Below are positions 36,001 to 50,146 of a stretch of 64,000 nt of DNA, piece by piece. Position 1 is the stretch's first letter. Each line of letters starts with the position of its first letter. The translations under genes and the position numbers were made by a program. Where the stretch lies: contig NC_092564.1 in the NCBI RefSeq assembly GCF_037975245.1, forward strand, positions 4,555,484-4,619,483, written 5' to 3'. This DNA comes from Apostichopus japonicus (Eukaryota; Echinodermata; Holothuroidea; Aspidochirotida; Stichopodidae). Below the pieces are notes generated by a model, which made no database searches, had not been told where the DNA came from, and saw only the letters and a program-made list of their open reading frames with translations.

Positions 36001-39000
36001 GATTGAGTAGGTATGCATGACGGGGTGGAATGAAGAGTGGGAGAAAATTGGGAGCGGTACGGTACGTAGGAGGGGATTTATCAAGGAAAAACCAGGGCAG
36101 GATATATATATATCTTTATAGTAGTATGGAGGAACAATAGTTACACACACAATAGGAATGTTTATTAAGCTGTGTGCCAGTGGTGTGTTTAGTTCTTTGT
36201 ACACATATCCCCATAGTTACTGTTAGAGCTCTGGGAATACGTTATTCAGTATAAATGATAGGAATTGGCATGTTTTTGCTATGTTACCAAATTGCTACAA
36301 GATGGAGGGGGGGGGGGGGTGGGATGAGGGCAAATCAGAGAAAAAGAGATTATTACGGTATTTCAATTGAGTGTTAAGTTTAACAGCTGGTGGTAGTTAA
36401 GGAATGGAACTTGTACTGTAGGGGTGGATTACAATATAGCGGCCTAGAACTTCTAGCCCTGGATTTGTATCCATGGTCATTATTACAAGGAAGTTAAAAG
36501 TATTATAATCAGCTTCAATACGTACAGGTTAGTAAAGTACTGTATAGCAAATGCTACAGAAATATCCCCATATATGTATATATCATATTGCTAAGTTCAA
36601 GGCTAAAGTAAATATTATCATGGAAGCCAAGTGGGCAGGAACAAGTTAAAAGTAAACCATATTATCTTTGTTTGTAAACTAATTTATCAGTTATTGAGCC
36701 GACCGATAGAAAAAAATTAGGACAAAGTTTAGACTGCCTAAATTGGAATTCAAGGGAAAAGAAACAAAACAAAAGTTCTAATCTCCCACCAAATGAAGGG
36801 GAAAAAAGAAGAACTTGTACTGTACGTGAAGAAAGTCAGACTTACTGTATCTATACAGTATATACTATAAAAGTTGAAAATGTGAAAAATTATAAATTGA
36901 TTTAATCATTATGTTCATACATTCTGTCTGATATCTTCTTTGGGGTGTAGGGAGGGAGAAGGGGGGGTGTCAGAGAATGTAGATGGGGAGAAGAAGAGCA
37001 TCTAAAAGACTTATCTGCATTTTTGTGATCTTGCTGAAGTAAATGCTTCTTTTTCAGAACTGTTAAGTGTAGTACAATGTGTCCATAGTTATAAACACAC
37101 TGTGTGTACATGTACTTGTGTACATATATACTTGTGTGCAAGACTGAATACTTCCACTCTCTACACGATAATCCTGCTGTCCATAGTCATGGTCCAGCAG
37201 GTACCAAAGGAAGAAATCTTTCTGAATTCTCCATGAATCATGGACTCAAAGCTGATAATCTTTGACCCTCCCAGTTTTAACTGCTTGATGCTTTCAGTGA
37301 ATATATTGGCTTAAATTATAAAGAATTCCCATGAATTGTTGCCCACATATTAGAAGGCAAAGTTGTCAATGGTTTAGGAAACCAAAAGTATGCAAAGAAG
37401 TTACAAGTACTGTATTAGCACAAAATCTTTCTGGTCAAAGTAGAAAATTTTCAAGTGATATTATTAGCCTTACTTTTAGCCTAAGTAGTAATATAATGAA
37501 AGTCATAAAACTACCTATTAATTTAAGCTTTTAGCTAAGAATTTAACTGTCTATCACTCTTCAAAGTATTATTTTCGTCAACGGTTCTCAAAATTAAATT
37601 TATGTCATTTATCATTGTTAAAATTTCAATTGTTTTGATTTCAAAGTTAAGATGGCAGATCAGAGGTTCTTATCAAATATTGAGTCTGTGGACCCGGTCT
37701 TATCCTTCACAGTTTCGTTCCAGCCTGTGAAAAATATCGATCTTTTAACAATCCCTTATGGGCTACTGTAGATACAGTATGCCTTTACTTTTACTATGGG
37801 CTGGAACAGGTAGTGTACACTGCAGTAGGTAAAAAAAGTACTACCTTACATGTATGCCTTATTTGCTATGGCTGCATACAGTGTACTGTATATGTTGTTA
37901 AGTATGTATATCATGTGCATAAAAATGTACAGTAGTGTACACTGCAGTTGGTAAAAATGTACTATGCCTTGTTTGCTATGACTGCATGTGTATATCTTGT
38001 AAAGTATACATGTTGTTTATATCATGTGTATAAAACTGCAGAACAAGTACAGTAGTGTGTACTGCAGGAGGTAAAAATGTAAAATTGATCTATCCATGCC
38101 CAGTATTTACTATGATCTATGTGATAAGTGCACACTATACATATGTCATATGAGATGTGTTTATGTACAGCACACCTGGTATACTGTATACATGTACAGT
38201 ATATGTATGGTCTGCATACTCGTATAGATCTGTTCATCTGATATAAAAACTACACTGACATAGTCAGGTACAGTCTGATTATTTCATTTTAGTTTAGTTG
38301 CTCAGGTCAATGTGTAATGTCACAGAAATTGAGGGAACATTCCTGCAACAATCTTGCCTTAAAGTATTTAAAAAATGACCAGATATTAAACAAACCAGAT
38401 AATTAGTATTACTTCGATGTTTATTTAATTCGAGAGAGGTAGGTAGAAGCTAATTTGTAATTCTACGGCATAATTGTCAGCTTGATTGGTATGTGTGCAA
38501 ACTATGTGATTCTCAATAAATTGCATTAACATTTTTTACCACTATAAGGGAAAAGGATGACTTTTTTTGCATATATTGTAGACAGTTTAATACCACTGCT
38601 GTCAGTGCAAGTTGTAATTTTACATCACTTTAATTGTTCAAGAAATGACCCTTTTAATTACGGCTGTTAATTCAAGTGACTGGATTATATTGTCTGATAC
38701 ATAGAAAATTAGGTCAGCTTCCTCACATACTGTACAACACAAAACTCAATGGGGAAATCATAATACTTTGCATGACCTCAAATGATAATAGTTTTTACAT
38801 TGTCTTACAAATGTTTACTTTATGTCATTAAAGGAACTGCTCCGTTATTTACATGAAGTTAGAAAAAAGACATGTTTCGGTTGGGTTATGAGAATTTATG
38901 AAACAATGGATTGTCATTAAGACCTGCACTGACAAGATAATGTCATAACTGAGTTAGCCTTAAGGCAGCATCCCAGAGGTTTTAGTATCATTTTAATGGT

Positions 39001-42000
39001 GATTATCTTGATCCATAACAAAACCAAGGCTTCAAAATTCTGCCTACTGTAATGTCATCCTTTAAAGTGTTGTAAAAGGTAGAGTACCCTCTGAAAGTCA
39101 GAAGTGCCATTAACAGTGTGTGGTTGTGGTTTTAAGTGGTAAGTTATGTACATGTACATGGTGTTATACTAACACTAAAGCATCGAACCATTGATAACTG
39201 TAAACTTACTGTAGTGTAATACAGGTAGGCAATTTTAGCAATGCCAAAAAATTTTGTTGTTTTTGAAAGGAAAAAATAACAAAACGTACCCGGTGAGTCA
39301 CAGACTCACAGCCTCATCTAAAGTGATTGTGATGTCATGGTAGGCTAATAGGCTTCCTCCTTACTGTAACTGCTAACGTTTTCAGTTTGCAGTGTGAATC
39401 CTGTGTCAGATCTGGGTAGAATATGTTAGTTTGTTGGTTAAACGTACACCTTTCAATCTTATAATAATGTCAGGTGTGTTAGTGTGAAAACATGTTGCTG
39501 TATACATACATATGCAGACATTATGACCATCCAGTCAGTGTTCAAGATTCATGTTACAGGGGATACAGTAAACAGCATTGATAACTGGTATGATGCAAGG
39601 AAGAACATATATTAATAGCATGACCCAGCGTCCATGGAGAACTCAGATGGTTTCAGATGCAAGAATGAAACAAAGAAACGAAGATAATATTCGAAAATAT
39701 TACACGAGAGGAACTTGTACTTGTGTATTCAATGTTGACAGCAATTTCACAATACAGACCGGTGAAAAGTTAAATTTATTTAAAGATCTAAGCAAAACAT
39801 ACATATATTTCATCATTTTTGAATAATTTATAGCTATAACTGATATACTGTAACTAAGAAAGCTTATGCAGTTGCAAAAGCTTTGCTATTTTCATATTTT
39901 CAGTGACCTTTTTTTGAGCTGGTGGTATGATACATTAAGCACCTGCTGTATGTAAAATTAAGGGACTTGCATACATCAGTGATAAAGTAACGAAACGTTA
40001 CATAGGGTTTGGACTTCTATGATACGTGTGCGATTTGCATTTTTCCTTCTCTTTCTGAAATTACAATGTCTGACGTGCATATAACATTTCCTTATATCCA
40101 AAGATGCGATGCCACCTCCTCAACAATATGAACCACCAGCCCCCGAACCTTATCACCAGCCCGAACCTGAGGACGAACCAGGTTTGAGCTATAAATAGAC
40201 TACCGCTAATAGTCACACACACCACCGCTTCTAAATCAAAATCATTCCGCTGTCGAATAACAAATTTTATTTTTGCCTTCACTAGTCTGTACGGTCACAG
40301 ACTTGGCACAAGGTTCAATAACCCACTCCATGGTGTTCGGTAGACTGGCTTCTTTTATTAATACAACTTTTTCCTAATAAATTAAATTTAAAAAAAAATG
40401 AAAGAGAAAAATATGGACAAAAGGTAACCAGGATCATCTTAGAATTGTATGGAAACCTGTTACTTTTCTGTTGATCCTTATTCATAAATTGAAACCGATG
40501 GAATGACTTATTAATGAGTTGAAGTACTTTCTCTGAGTGCAGAAGTTTTGTTGTTGTTTTGTCTTCTAGTTCTTTATCGCTCTAATTTCATTTCTTTACT
40601 TATTAACTTGAAATCAGCTCTGACCAACTTGTTACTGTAGCTATTAGTGGGGAATATTTAAACAGGGATTTACTAATCAAGGCTCTTTCATTTCCGTTTT
40701 CATTATATATAGCACCCATCAGCTTTTAATTTACAAACTCACAAATTGCATCGACTTTTCTCCTTTCAGTTCCAACAGACATTTTCGTTTTAGTTGAAAC
40801 ATTTGACAGCTCAAGTAGTTACTACAACAAATCACTTTCTGTTAACTCGATCATGCCATTCACAATAATTTTTTCCAAAGATCCCGACATTTGACAGCTC
40901 AAGTAGTTACTACAACAAATCACTTTCCGTTAACTCGATCATGCCATTCACAATAATTTTTCGAAGATCCCGTCATGGATTTCAAACGGAACTGCAGATC
41001 CTTCATTGTAGGGTTTTGCAAACTCTCTGCAATCACATTTTAGTTATTATTTTTTGGGAGTACATTTTGAAGTTTACATGACATCATTTCAGTTCAAAAT
41101 TGCTTCTTTTGTTTTTCTTTTCATTTTTGTTTGTTGTGTATTTTTTACTCTCTAAAATTGTGAGAGGTTCACATCATCAAAGTTTTTAATTATATGTCTT
41201 ACAGTCTGTAAGGATTTTGGGTATAGCCGTCAGATGTGTTGATCACCTGATGTCACATTCTATGTAGCAGGGGGGTAGCTTATGGAGTTGGGTCAACAAT
41301 GTTACGATACTTAATACGGAGTGTTACACAAAATATGAATTGCAATTGACCAAAGTAACCCATGCACCCTAGATTTACACCTCTCAATTTCTGTGAATTT
41401 CTAACAACAGCGTTGTATCATTTGATCCGTCGTTCGCATGTTTTTCATTACCTATGGATATCCAGCCTGCAGGGGGACAAAAACTATTATCCTTAATACA
41501 CTGTAGCATACGCAAACTGGAGCCTATGCCGCAAGTTTTTGCAAAGTTCCGTGCCTATATAAGGAAACTTCAAAGTTTTACTTGACTTTTACTTGAAATA
41601 TTTGATATGAAAAATCATTAATTATGCTATGTAATGAACTACAGTTTTATAGGATGTTACTGCAGAGTAACAAAATAAAACCGATTAATAACCATCTCAC
41701 AAAGCAACTACTTGAAATGGCTTGTTAGATTAAAGTGTTCGAAGTATAATATTCAACTTTCCACAGTTTTGTTGGCAATCTTGAGTGTATGTATATTGTT
41801 ATGTATATGTGCTTTCGGTAAGGAGTGGGTGAACAGTCATCAGCATAGACCCAAATATGCTAGAAATGGTCACCCTCATGCTACTACTTTTGCCAAGCAT
41901 AGAGGACTGCAAAATCTCAACTTGTTTTTCCTGACTGAGAAATTTAATCGGCTAATTGACAACTCGATTTCTGGAAGAATCTAGGGGCGTAGAATCATCG

Positions 42001-45000
42001 GGAAAGAACTTTTCAAAACTTGCAGCATACTTAAGTGTACTCACATTTCGGAGTGAGAACGGGAGGGGGGGGGGGGGAATACTGATCATTGTTTGGGTTA
42101 AAGTTTTATTCACAGAGGAGGTAAAGTATATAATCCCATAAGAAAAATTTTAGCCTAAAATTATGGTGGTGTACTACGTACAACTATGTATACTAAACTT
42201 GGTTTTGCACTGTCCATCCATCAAAGAAGCTAACTTCAAGTGATGTAACAGAGAACTACTGTACTGTCAGGGCACCACATCCCCATTCAGATACCCTGTA
42301 TGCTCTTGAAAGAGCTCCATGTGGTATCTGGCAGGTCCACTCTTTACCAATGAAACCTCAAATTGATCCTCCGTTCTGCCATTGACCCAACCCTCTATTC
42401 ATACTATTACTGACTACTATTGGCCCAACCCTCTTTTCACACTATTACTGACAACTATTGACCCAACCCTCTATTCATACTATTACTGACTACTATTGAC
42501 CCAACCCTCTTTTCACACTATTACTGACTACTATTGGCCCAATCCTCTTTTCACACTATTACTGACTACTATTGACCCAACCCTCTTTTCATACTATTAC
42601 TGACTACTATTGGCCCAACCCTCTTTTCACACTATTACTGACTACTATTGACCCAACCCTCTTTTCATACTATTACTGACTACTATTGGCCCAACCCTCT
42701 TTTCACACTATTACTGACTACTATTGGCCCAACCCTCTTTTCACACTATTACTGACTACTATTGACCCAACCCTCTATTCATACTATTACTGACTACTAT
42801 TGACCCAACCCTCTATTCATACTATTACTGACTACTATTGGCCCAACCCTCCTTCACACTATTACTGACTACTATTGACCCAACCCTCTATTCATACTAT
42901 TACTGACTACTCTTGGCATATCATCTCTAGTAGACTGGTTGACATGGGATATATACCAGTATAAGTGTACATTCAAAGGTAACATGAACTGACTGTTACG
43001 TTTGCTTCTGTCCAAAGATATACTGCCGCCTCCACAGGATATAGAACCACCACCACCCCCTGTACTACCTCAGGATGAATCTGAGGAAGAATCTGAGGAA
43101 GAACCAGGTTTGAGCCACAAAAAAAATAAAAAATAAAAAAAGAGCGATAGCTAGTCACACACAAACACAGAGACATACACCTAGAGACATATGACTGCAT
43201 GTCTGATCTCTTGCACTAGTCACTTTTTCTTCACTTTTAATATGATCAATCAAACCTGATGCAAAGGATCAGCATAAAATAATATCTTCACGAATAAGGC
43301 TTGAGCACAGGTATAAATGGAATTCAAGTGTTAATCTATGAAATTATGAATGCTCGGCCTAGCTATCGTGTAGTTATTAGGACTCCCTTAGATGTCAAAA
43401 GTCAGCCAATGGGGTTGTTATGATATGTCAAGGTCATTTGACTAAAGCACCCACACAGCTGTAGCACAGACACTGCCATAATCAAATACATTTTGATTTT
43501 TGCATAATTCTCTTTTCGTCTCATCAACCTTAAAACTGTTTCATCAATGTTTAGAGAATATTAGTTTGTAATGATCCGTTCAAGAAAAGACAGTTTAAGT
43601 TATTCCAAATCCTCTATTATTTTGTAATTAAGTGATATTTAAATCAATTCACTAGCAAATAAGTTACACAGTACATGGTAATCTTGCCTGTGACTTCACT
43701 TTAAACATCCATACTGCAATGCATTAATTGATATAAGTGCCATATTATTAGGTCCAGATTGAAATGTGAGATCTGTTAACATTAAAAGAGAAATCGCTGA
43801 ATTTCATTTCAAGTGATTCATCAGTACAGGAAGTTCTCCCTTACAGACTCTGTCGCATGTTTTTATCAGATGTTGAAAGACAGTTTCCTTTTTCCTTAAA
43901 TGCTGGCAGTGAATCCATCGATTAAACCTCTCTGTATTTCCTTCCCTTTAACTTTAATATCAGATTTCCTTATTATTGGCTTCAGCTGGACACTGTCTGT
44001 CAATGTGTTGTCGGTTGAAGGTTATATGTGCATAAATGTACACATTTGATTGGTACTAAATGTTATATCAGATCTTGTCAGAAGAATGATGTATCCGCAG
44101 CCTTAGCTATCACGTGTCTTTCAGAAACATTACCGAGCTGGGTGGAAAAAACTTTTAAACATACTTTATACCACCTTAGTAAAATGGTTCCTGTTTTATT
44201 GCATCCGCTAGCATACATTCCCTGTCCATCGTTTGACAAATTTTTTAATTTTCTGGAGTGCTCTTTGCAAGAAATCCTTTTGAAACCTTCCTATCAGAGC
44301 TGGGCCACTTGACCATCTTGAAAGATCTATGATGTGCGAATCAAGTTTCATTGTACATGTATGAAGCAAATTTCTGTTTCATATCGTACCCTCTCCACAC
44401 TCAGACCCTCTCTTTATTCTGCCTTGAAATGTCTGCCCCACTAGTCACAACCATTGTCTTCTGCTACTAATTGCCCACCTAATCCTGGAGTCGATTTCCC
44501 CTTCCCCCTCCCAGTCCTACATACCGACGGGCATTCATAAGATTATCAAGCTACTGTAACTTTCTGTAGAGCTAATTATCATAAGTCAATTGGGTGCAAA
44601 GAAATTGAAAATAAAAAGGATGGTCTTGTAGAAAGTGGTGCTATTTTATTAATCAACTCTATATATATGTTCTTTCTGTGGATAATGCTTACAGATTGTT
44701 AAAAAATGTAAGTGACAATTAACTTCACATAATTTTGCCACTTTTATTTTGGTTTCCATGGGGTCAATGTTGGGAACATCATTTTTAGGTCAGCTAGGTT
44801 TTAAACACACCAATGTTTGATTTTGGATATTTAAATTGGATCATGTGATTTTTACAATATTTTTTGCTTTTACATCGGAGGAGAAAGTATTATTTATATG
44901 TCAATGACATTTTGTTACTTTGTTTAACTCCCTCCTAATGTGGTGCATTTTATCTTCCTAGCTTCTCTTATCTGTCTCCAAACTACATTTGCACTCTCCC

Positions 45001-48000
45001 ATCTGCAGTACCTAAGCTTACACTTTAAAGTATATAAACAGGCTATTAAACCAGGCTTTTCCCCTGTTTTGGTTTTTTTAACTTGAACATGTCCTTTGAG
45101 CAAGTAGTAGGAAGTATCCTGACAATGACTTTTAAAAATAGAAAACACCCTAAATGGTAAACCACTCAGTTGGTGCTGGTTTAAGTTGCATATTTCATCC
45201 TTTACTTCCTGCTTCCTTCTCCAGCTCATACCTCTATATTAGGTAATGAACAGTTGAACTTACAGGATATGACTATGTCAATTGACAATGGCATATATTT
45301 ATCATTAAAATGATTCATTACTAAAAGAGAAAGCTGTAACTTGATCTACTGTGGTCTACTGTATTGTACTGTGTTCTGTGTAGATACCGACCTGCTTGAT
45401 AGCTTGTATATGATGTATGTGGTACTTTAGTGACACTGCAACGTCTGTCTTAAGCTTACAATCACCTGATCAGTGGCGGAGCGTCCATACAGTCAGGGGG
45501 GGAGGATGCCCCCCTCCCTGACGGACTCAAATGGGCTGCTGGCGCCCTTTTCAGCTTTTAAACACTTTTTATTTATTCGCGATTATTGACTTTTTTTATT
45601 GCGCTCTCATCTATCTATTGACATTTGTCACATTTTGTTGGTATAATTTTCTGACAAAATGGCGATCACACCTATTTATTCTTCATTTATCTGCAAATTA
45701 GCAAGGCCCGGAAAGGGTCATTTCCGGCGATCTAAGGAGTATCTTCACTCCAAAAAATTTCTGTACACTCCGCGCCAACCTTTGGTGGCCCTCCGCTTAG
45801 ATAGTGTCAAAAGCGCCCTACAGATCATTCTCGCCCCCCTGACCAATACCCCTAGCTCCGCCACTGCACCTGATGCAAGCTACAATCACCTGGCCCTGCC
45901 AGCAGACAATACACCACCATTCCAAAGATAACAGAAGGGAAGTTTTCAAGATCATTGCATTTCGTGCTTTTCTGTATAAAGGCCCTTGGAATTTATCTGA
46001 TATAGTTTGTGTTATAAATAGCATGGATCATGAAAACAAAAACATGAGTCATAGCAGAATGTTATACATATTTGAAGGTTCAGTAATTTTATGTTTATAA
46101 TAATTCACATCAGGATGGCCCTCCCCCCCCCTGCCCATGCCCTAGTTTTCAGCAGTGATTGAAACATTTTATCATTGGCCTGTAGTCTTGTGTTATCATA
46201 TAACAGGATATGGGACAATATTGGAACTTCCAGGTTTTGGTGCCATAAATTGCCACTTGGGTTTGACCTTGGAACCACCCTAGTTAGAATCAATTGCTTC
46301 ACACTTGTATAATAGTTCAGTGTATTGTTGTGTGTTCAACAATTCCCGCCTATAATTCATATAGTTAATGTGGGAGTAAGGGCTATATTCCTAGGTAAAG
46401 GATATATATGGAACTGTGTGTATGTATGTAGGTTATAATACAACCTCGCCTGTGTGCAGTGCACACATTGATTCTAGTGTTTGTATAGGACTTGTAGCAT
46501 TGAGGTTAGGAGGTGTATTACCCTTGAATGTGTGAAAGTATAACTGGTTATGGATTGACAGATGGGGAGGCGTGTACATTCCTTAGTGCTATTAATAGAA
46601 ATTTGTGTTTGCTCCTCCTTGTTAGTATAGTGGTGTATTAGTTACTTTGCACGTTCCTTTATCACTAAGGTTATGCATATGAAAGCTGCAGTTAAATAGA
46701 CACTGTAGATGCTGTGTTTGTAGGAGAAATCGGTACGAGTTTGTCAATCGCAACTTTTAAATCTACAAAGCCAAAAGGGAAACGAACGAACTTGCCACAG
46801 CGAGACAAGGAAACGTCAGTTTCCTATATCGAGACACTTGAGTGGATTATATTCACCCATTCAACGGAATTATATAGATTACTGCAACGCATGAGTGAAG
46901 ATAGGGAATATTTGTCAGGCAGTTTGACTTTCGACCCTTAGGAGTATAATTCTTTGACGCAGAAACTGGTCAGACTTAACTATCCATGAAATCACATTGC
47001 TGCTGGACTAAGCAGTGATCAAAATCAGCGAAATCATTGTTACTGCTATATATACTTTAAAGGAACATTAATGCCATGATAATCTCAAATTTACAGTAGA
47101 TATCATCACACTTACTGTAGGGTATATGGTTGTTGGTGGTTCTTCTGAATTTATATTTAAAACAATGTTTCAACAAGAGGGCAATCCACATAGTTGCAAA
47201 TCTCATTGCCATCAAACACCGATTTCAAATGAACAAGTTTATAATTAGCTAAGCAGACTTACAAAGGGAGGGAAGTATGATGAGACATTTTCACAAAATT
47301 AGACCTTTGACCTCTTTGCTCTAAAAGACACATTTGACCTATATAGGGTACCGTCCCACTTATTTTGAGGAAAATCAGCTCGCCTTTTTGCGAATTTATG
47401 ACACAAAATTGCACAAAGGAATTGGGCAATGAAAGAAATTGCAGCAAAAATCCCTTCTTAATCACACTGTATTAAATTTTCCATGTTTACTTATAATAAA
47501 AGGTCATAAGATTTCTTTGACATAGTGTACACACCACAAATAGTATTTATGGTAAGGTCAAGAGGTCATACATGAACAACAGAAAACTTACTAAAATATC
47601 AATTTATAGCAAAACCTTATCATTTCTCCCCAATCCAAAACAGTTCTTCCCTTATCCTCCCACCCTCTCCCAAAAAATAGGGGGAAAATACTTAGGCAGG
47701 GTTGACTCTGTACCGCTGCATGTAACATTTCTTGCACTTCTTTTACGTGAGAACTAAGCAGCACATGTAAATTTCAGTTGCTAAATAGCTGCCAGGGTGT
47801 AACTGTAATAGGTTATTAACATACAGTATGACACAGAATGGTCAGATCCTTGAGCTGCCAGTAGATGGACAGAATGATGAATTTGAGGATGGAGGGATGC
47901 CACATGTGTAGATCTGATTTAGTGTGTTAAGTGTTTATTGGTTATTATAAGCGAGTAATCAGCCCTGTTAATGTACAGAGGTATATGCAATGGAAAACTG

Positions 48001-50115
48001 AGAATGGCAGGTTCAACCCCAATAAGGACTGTTAGTGAGTATGTGGAAAAGCTGGAAGTCGTAAATTTCAAGTGTTCTTTCATTTGTCTATGTGGATATA
48101 TACTAAGTCAGTAGTCTATTTTAACAAATAGTTATATGACAGAATATATACAAATTTTTAAATTACATGTATACATGTTGTATATATATGAGTAGACTTT
48201 TCCTATATAAAGTGAAACAGAAGTCACCCAGGGCTGTGTGTATCAGGAAGTCCATAAAATGTCACGTAAGCTAGCCATCATGCTGCGTGAGCAATTTCTA
48301 TAGCGATTTCATCTTGTTACAGGTTAAAAGGTCAAAGATATTGAACCAAATATGACACAAATTAATCAAGTTATGGTCATTCATTATCGTACTTCATGAT
48401 CGCCAATTATTAAACTAGATCGATTAGGAGAATGAGGTATTTGTCTTGTAAATTATACAAAAATTGAGCTCCATTTGGTCCATGTATCTCAAATGTAGGT
48501 TTTCTTAACTACTGTATGTGTGGTATTTTGCCATCAATTTTGCAAAATTGTTGACAAAAGCTACTGCTCACTAATAACGACCATTGATGCCTTCCACGAC
48601 TTGAAGTAATTCTGAGACGTAGAATGATAAAACCTTGACTTAACGGTCACCTTTTAAGGGTACATAGACTGAACACTATGTGTGATGTAAACCGGCAAGA
48701 TTTAGACTCCATGTCAAGAATTTGTCAACTGCTGTTTCTCCTTATTCATTTGAAGGGTTTGGTTTCTTCTTATCTGGCATGGCTATGCCCATTAGGCAGT
48801 GTAAATACCGCAAGCATTTAAACGCCAAGAGAGCAGCAGTATCCATTCGACACATGGATGAGCCTAATGGAAGCTGAACCAAACTGATTCTATGCTTCAT
48901 TTACCACTGATGAAGCTTGAAACTGAATAAAAAAACATATATCGAGTTTAATAAGTTTCGATGCAGGTGTCGTATGTATGATGCTAGATGGGATTGTCCG
49001 TAGGCCAGCTGTATATGTATTGTCTGCAGTGTAGCTTGAGTTAATTCACAGTAATTGACTTGAGACGCTACTGTATGATAAGACCGATACGTATCTCGAG
49101 CTTGCAGATGACTGCTTGTTTATGTAACGATTTATTAAAAGGATACGACCTGGTGAAGTACCTAAGTGTCAATCAAGGAGGAAGATTACTTCGTATAGCA
49201 GTTTAAATGTTTGGAAAGCTGGTTTAGGATCTAGGCATTTGAGCTTTGAACCAAATTAATTTGAGAGAGAATTAATGTATGGCATGGTTATGTCACAAGC
49301 AGTGGAACCTGTGCATAATTCATATAAAAATATCAGCCAATGATTTTACTTTGTTCTATGTAGGTGTAATTGTCACCTTCTTATCTGTCCTTAATACAAA
49401 TTTTAAAATTTAAGAATAAAGAAAGTTATATATATTTCAGATATATTGTTATAGTTTACCTTGAGTTCATTTTCATATCTCTGTTCGTGGAAATAGTGTA
49501 GGTCATTTCTAAGTGGTTTTACGGAAACATTTCTTCCTTCTTGCCAGATTTTAATTGTTTATTAGCTTGATGCCCTTGCCAAAAATTTAAAAAAGGAGAG
49601 CAGATGATATGAAAATTCGGGGATGTTTTCAGGGTCAAAAATTATCTATTAGACATTTGTATTGAAGGCCTACAGTACATATATGAAATGTTGTGGCTTA
49701 TATTGTACAATCACATACCTCACTGTTTCTTGCAGGTTTGAGGTTTGACCTTGACATATTATATTGATATTGTTAGACATTCTAGAAATTCAAATAATGG
49801 CCAAACATGCTTGGAAATGGTGTTTGTTAATCTTTAAAAAATTGTTTTTAACCATTTTATGACTTACTGAAGTTTAAGTCATAAAAGTGTTTAAAACTAC
49901 TAGTTCTGGTTAAAATAATTGGTATTGTCAGAGTGACCTCTGATTGACCTTCATTGGTAAGTATGTCAGTGAATTGAAATGAAAGGAAAAGTAACATCAA
50001 CAGTTATAATTGCTTTCTATACAAATTTTGACTATTAAGTTATATTAGGTCAGCTTGATTACAATTTCAAGGAATTTAGCTGTTAGTGCATCCAGCTCAT
50101 ATTCATATTCATATT

Positions 50116-50146
<31 letters not shown>

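Larger units (their letters stand above)
28695..40103. other. LASP intron 4, first part (to cassette 1)
   Basis: About 11.4 kb of AT-rich DNA. It contains a TA-rich microsatellite (29945-30016), a foldback element (30462-30613), a polypyrimidine block (32640-32700) and an imperfect ~120-bp tandem repeat (37810-38170). No independent gene is recognised on either strand. Confidence 0.6.
40182..43017. other. LASP intron between the two cassettes
   Basis: Contains the 88-bp duplication and the 38-bp minisatellite; nothing else supported. Confidence 0.6.

Noticed and set aside
39578-39826. 82-codon plus-strand ORF tested as a LASP exon
   Set aside because: The phase-1 frame after the nearby acceptors meets stop codons immediately.
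42382-42913. CRISPR-like array
   Set aside because: Units are directly adjacent without unique spacers in a eukaryotic intron; it is a minisatellite.
42973-43200. Minus-strand ORF over cassette exon 2
   Set aside because: Shadow of the plus-strand LASP proline-rich exon.
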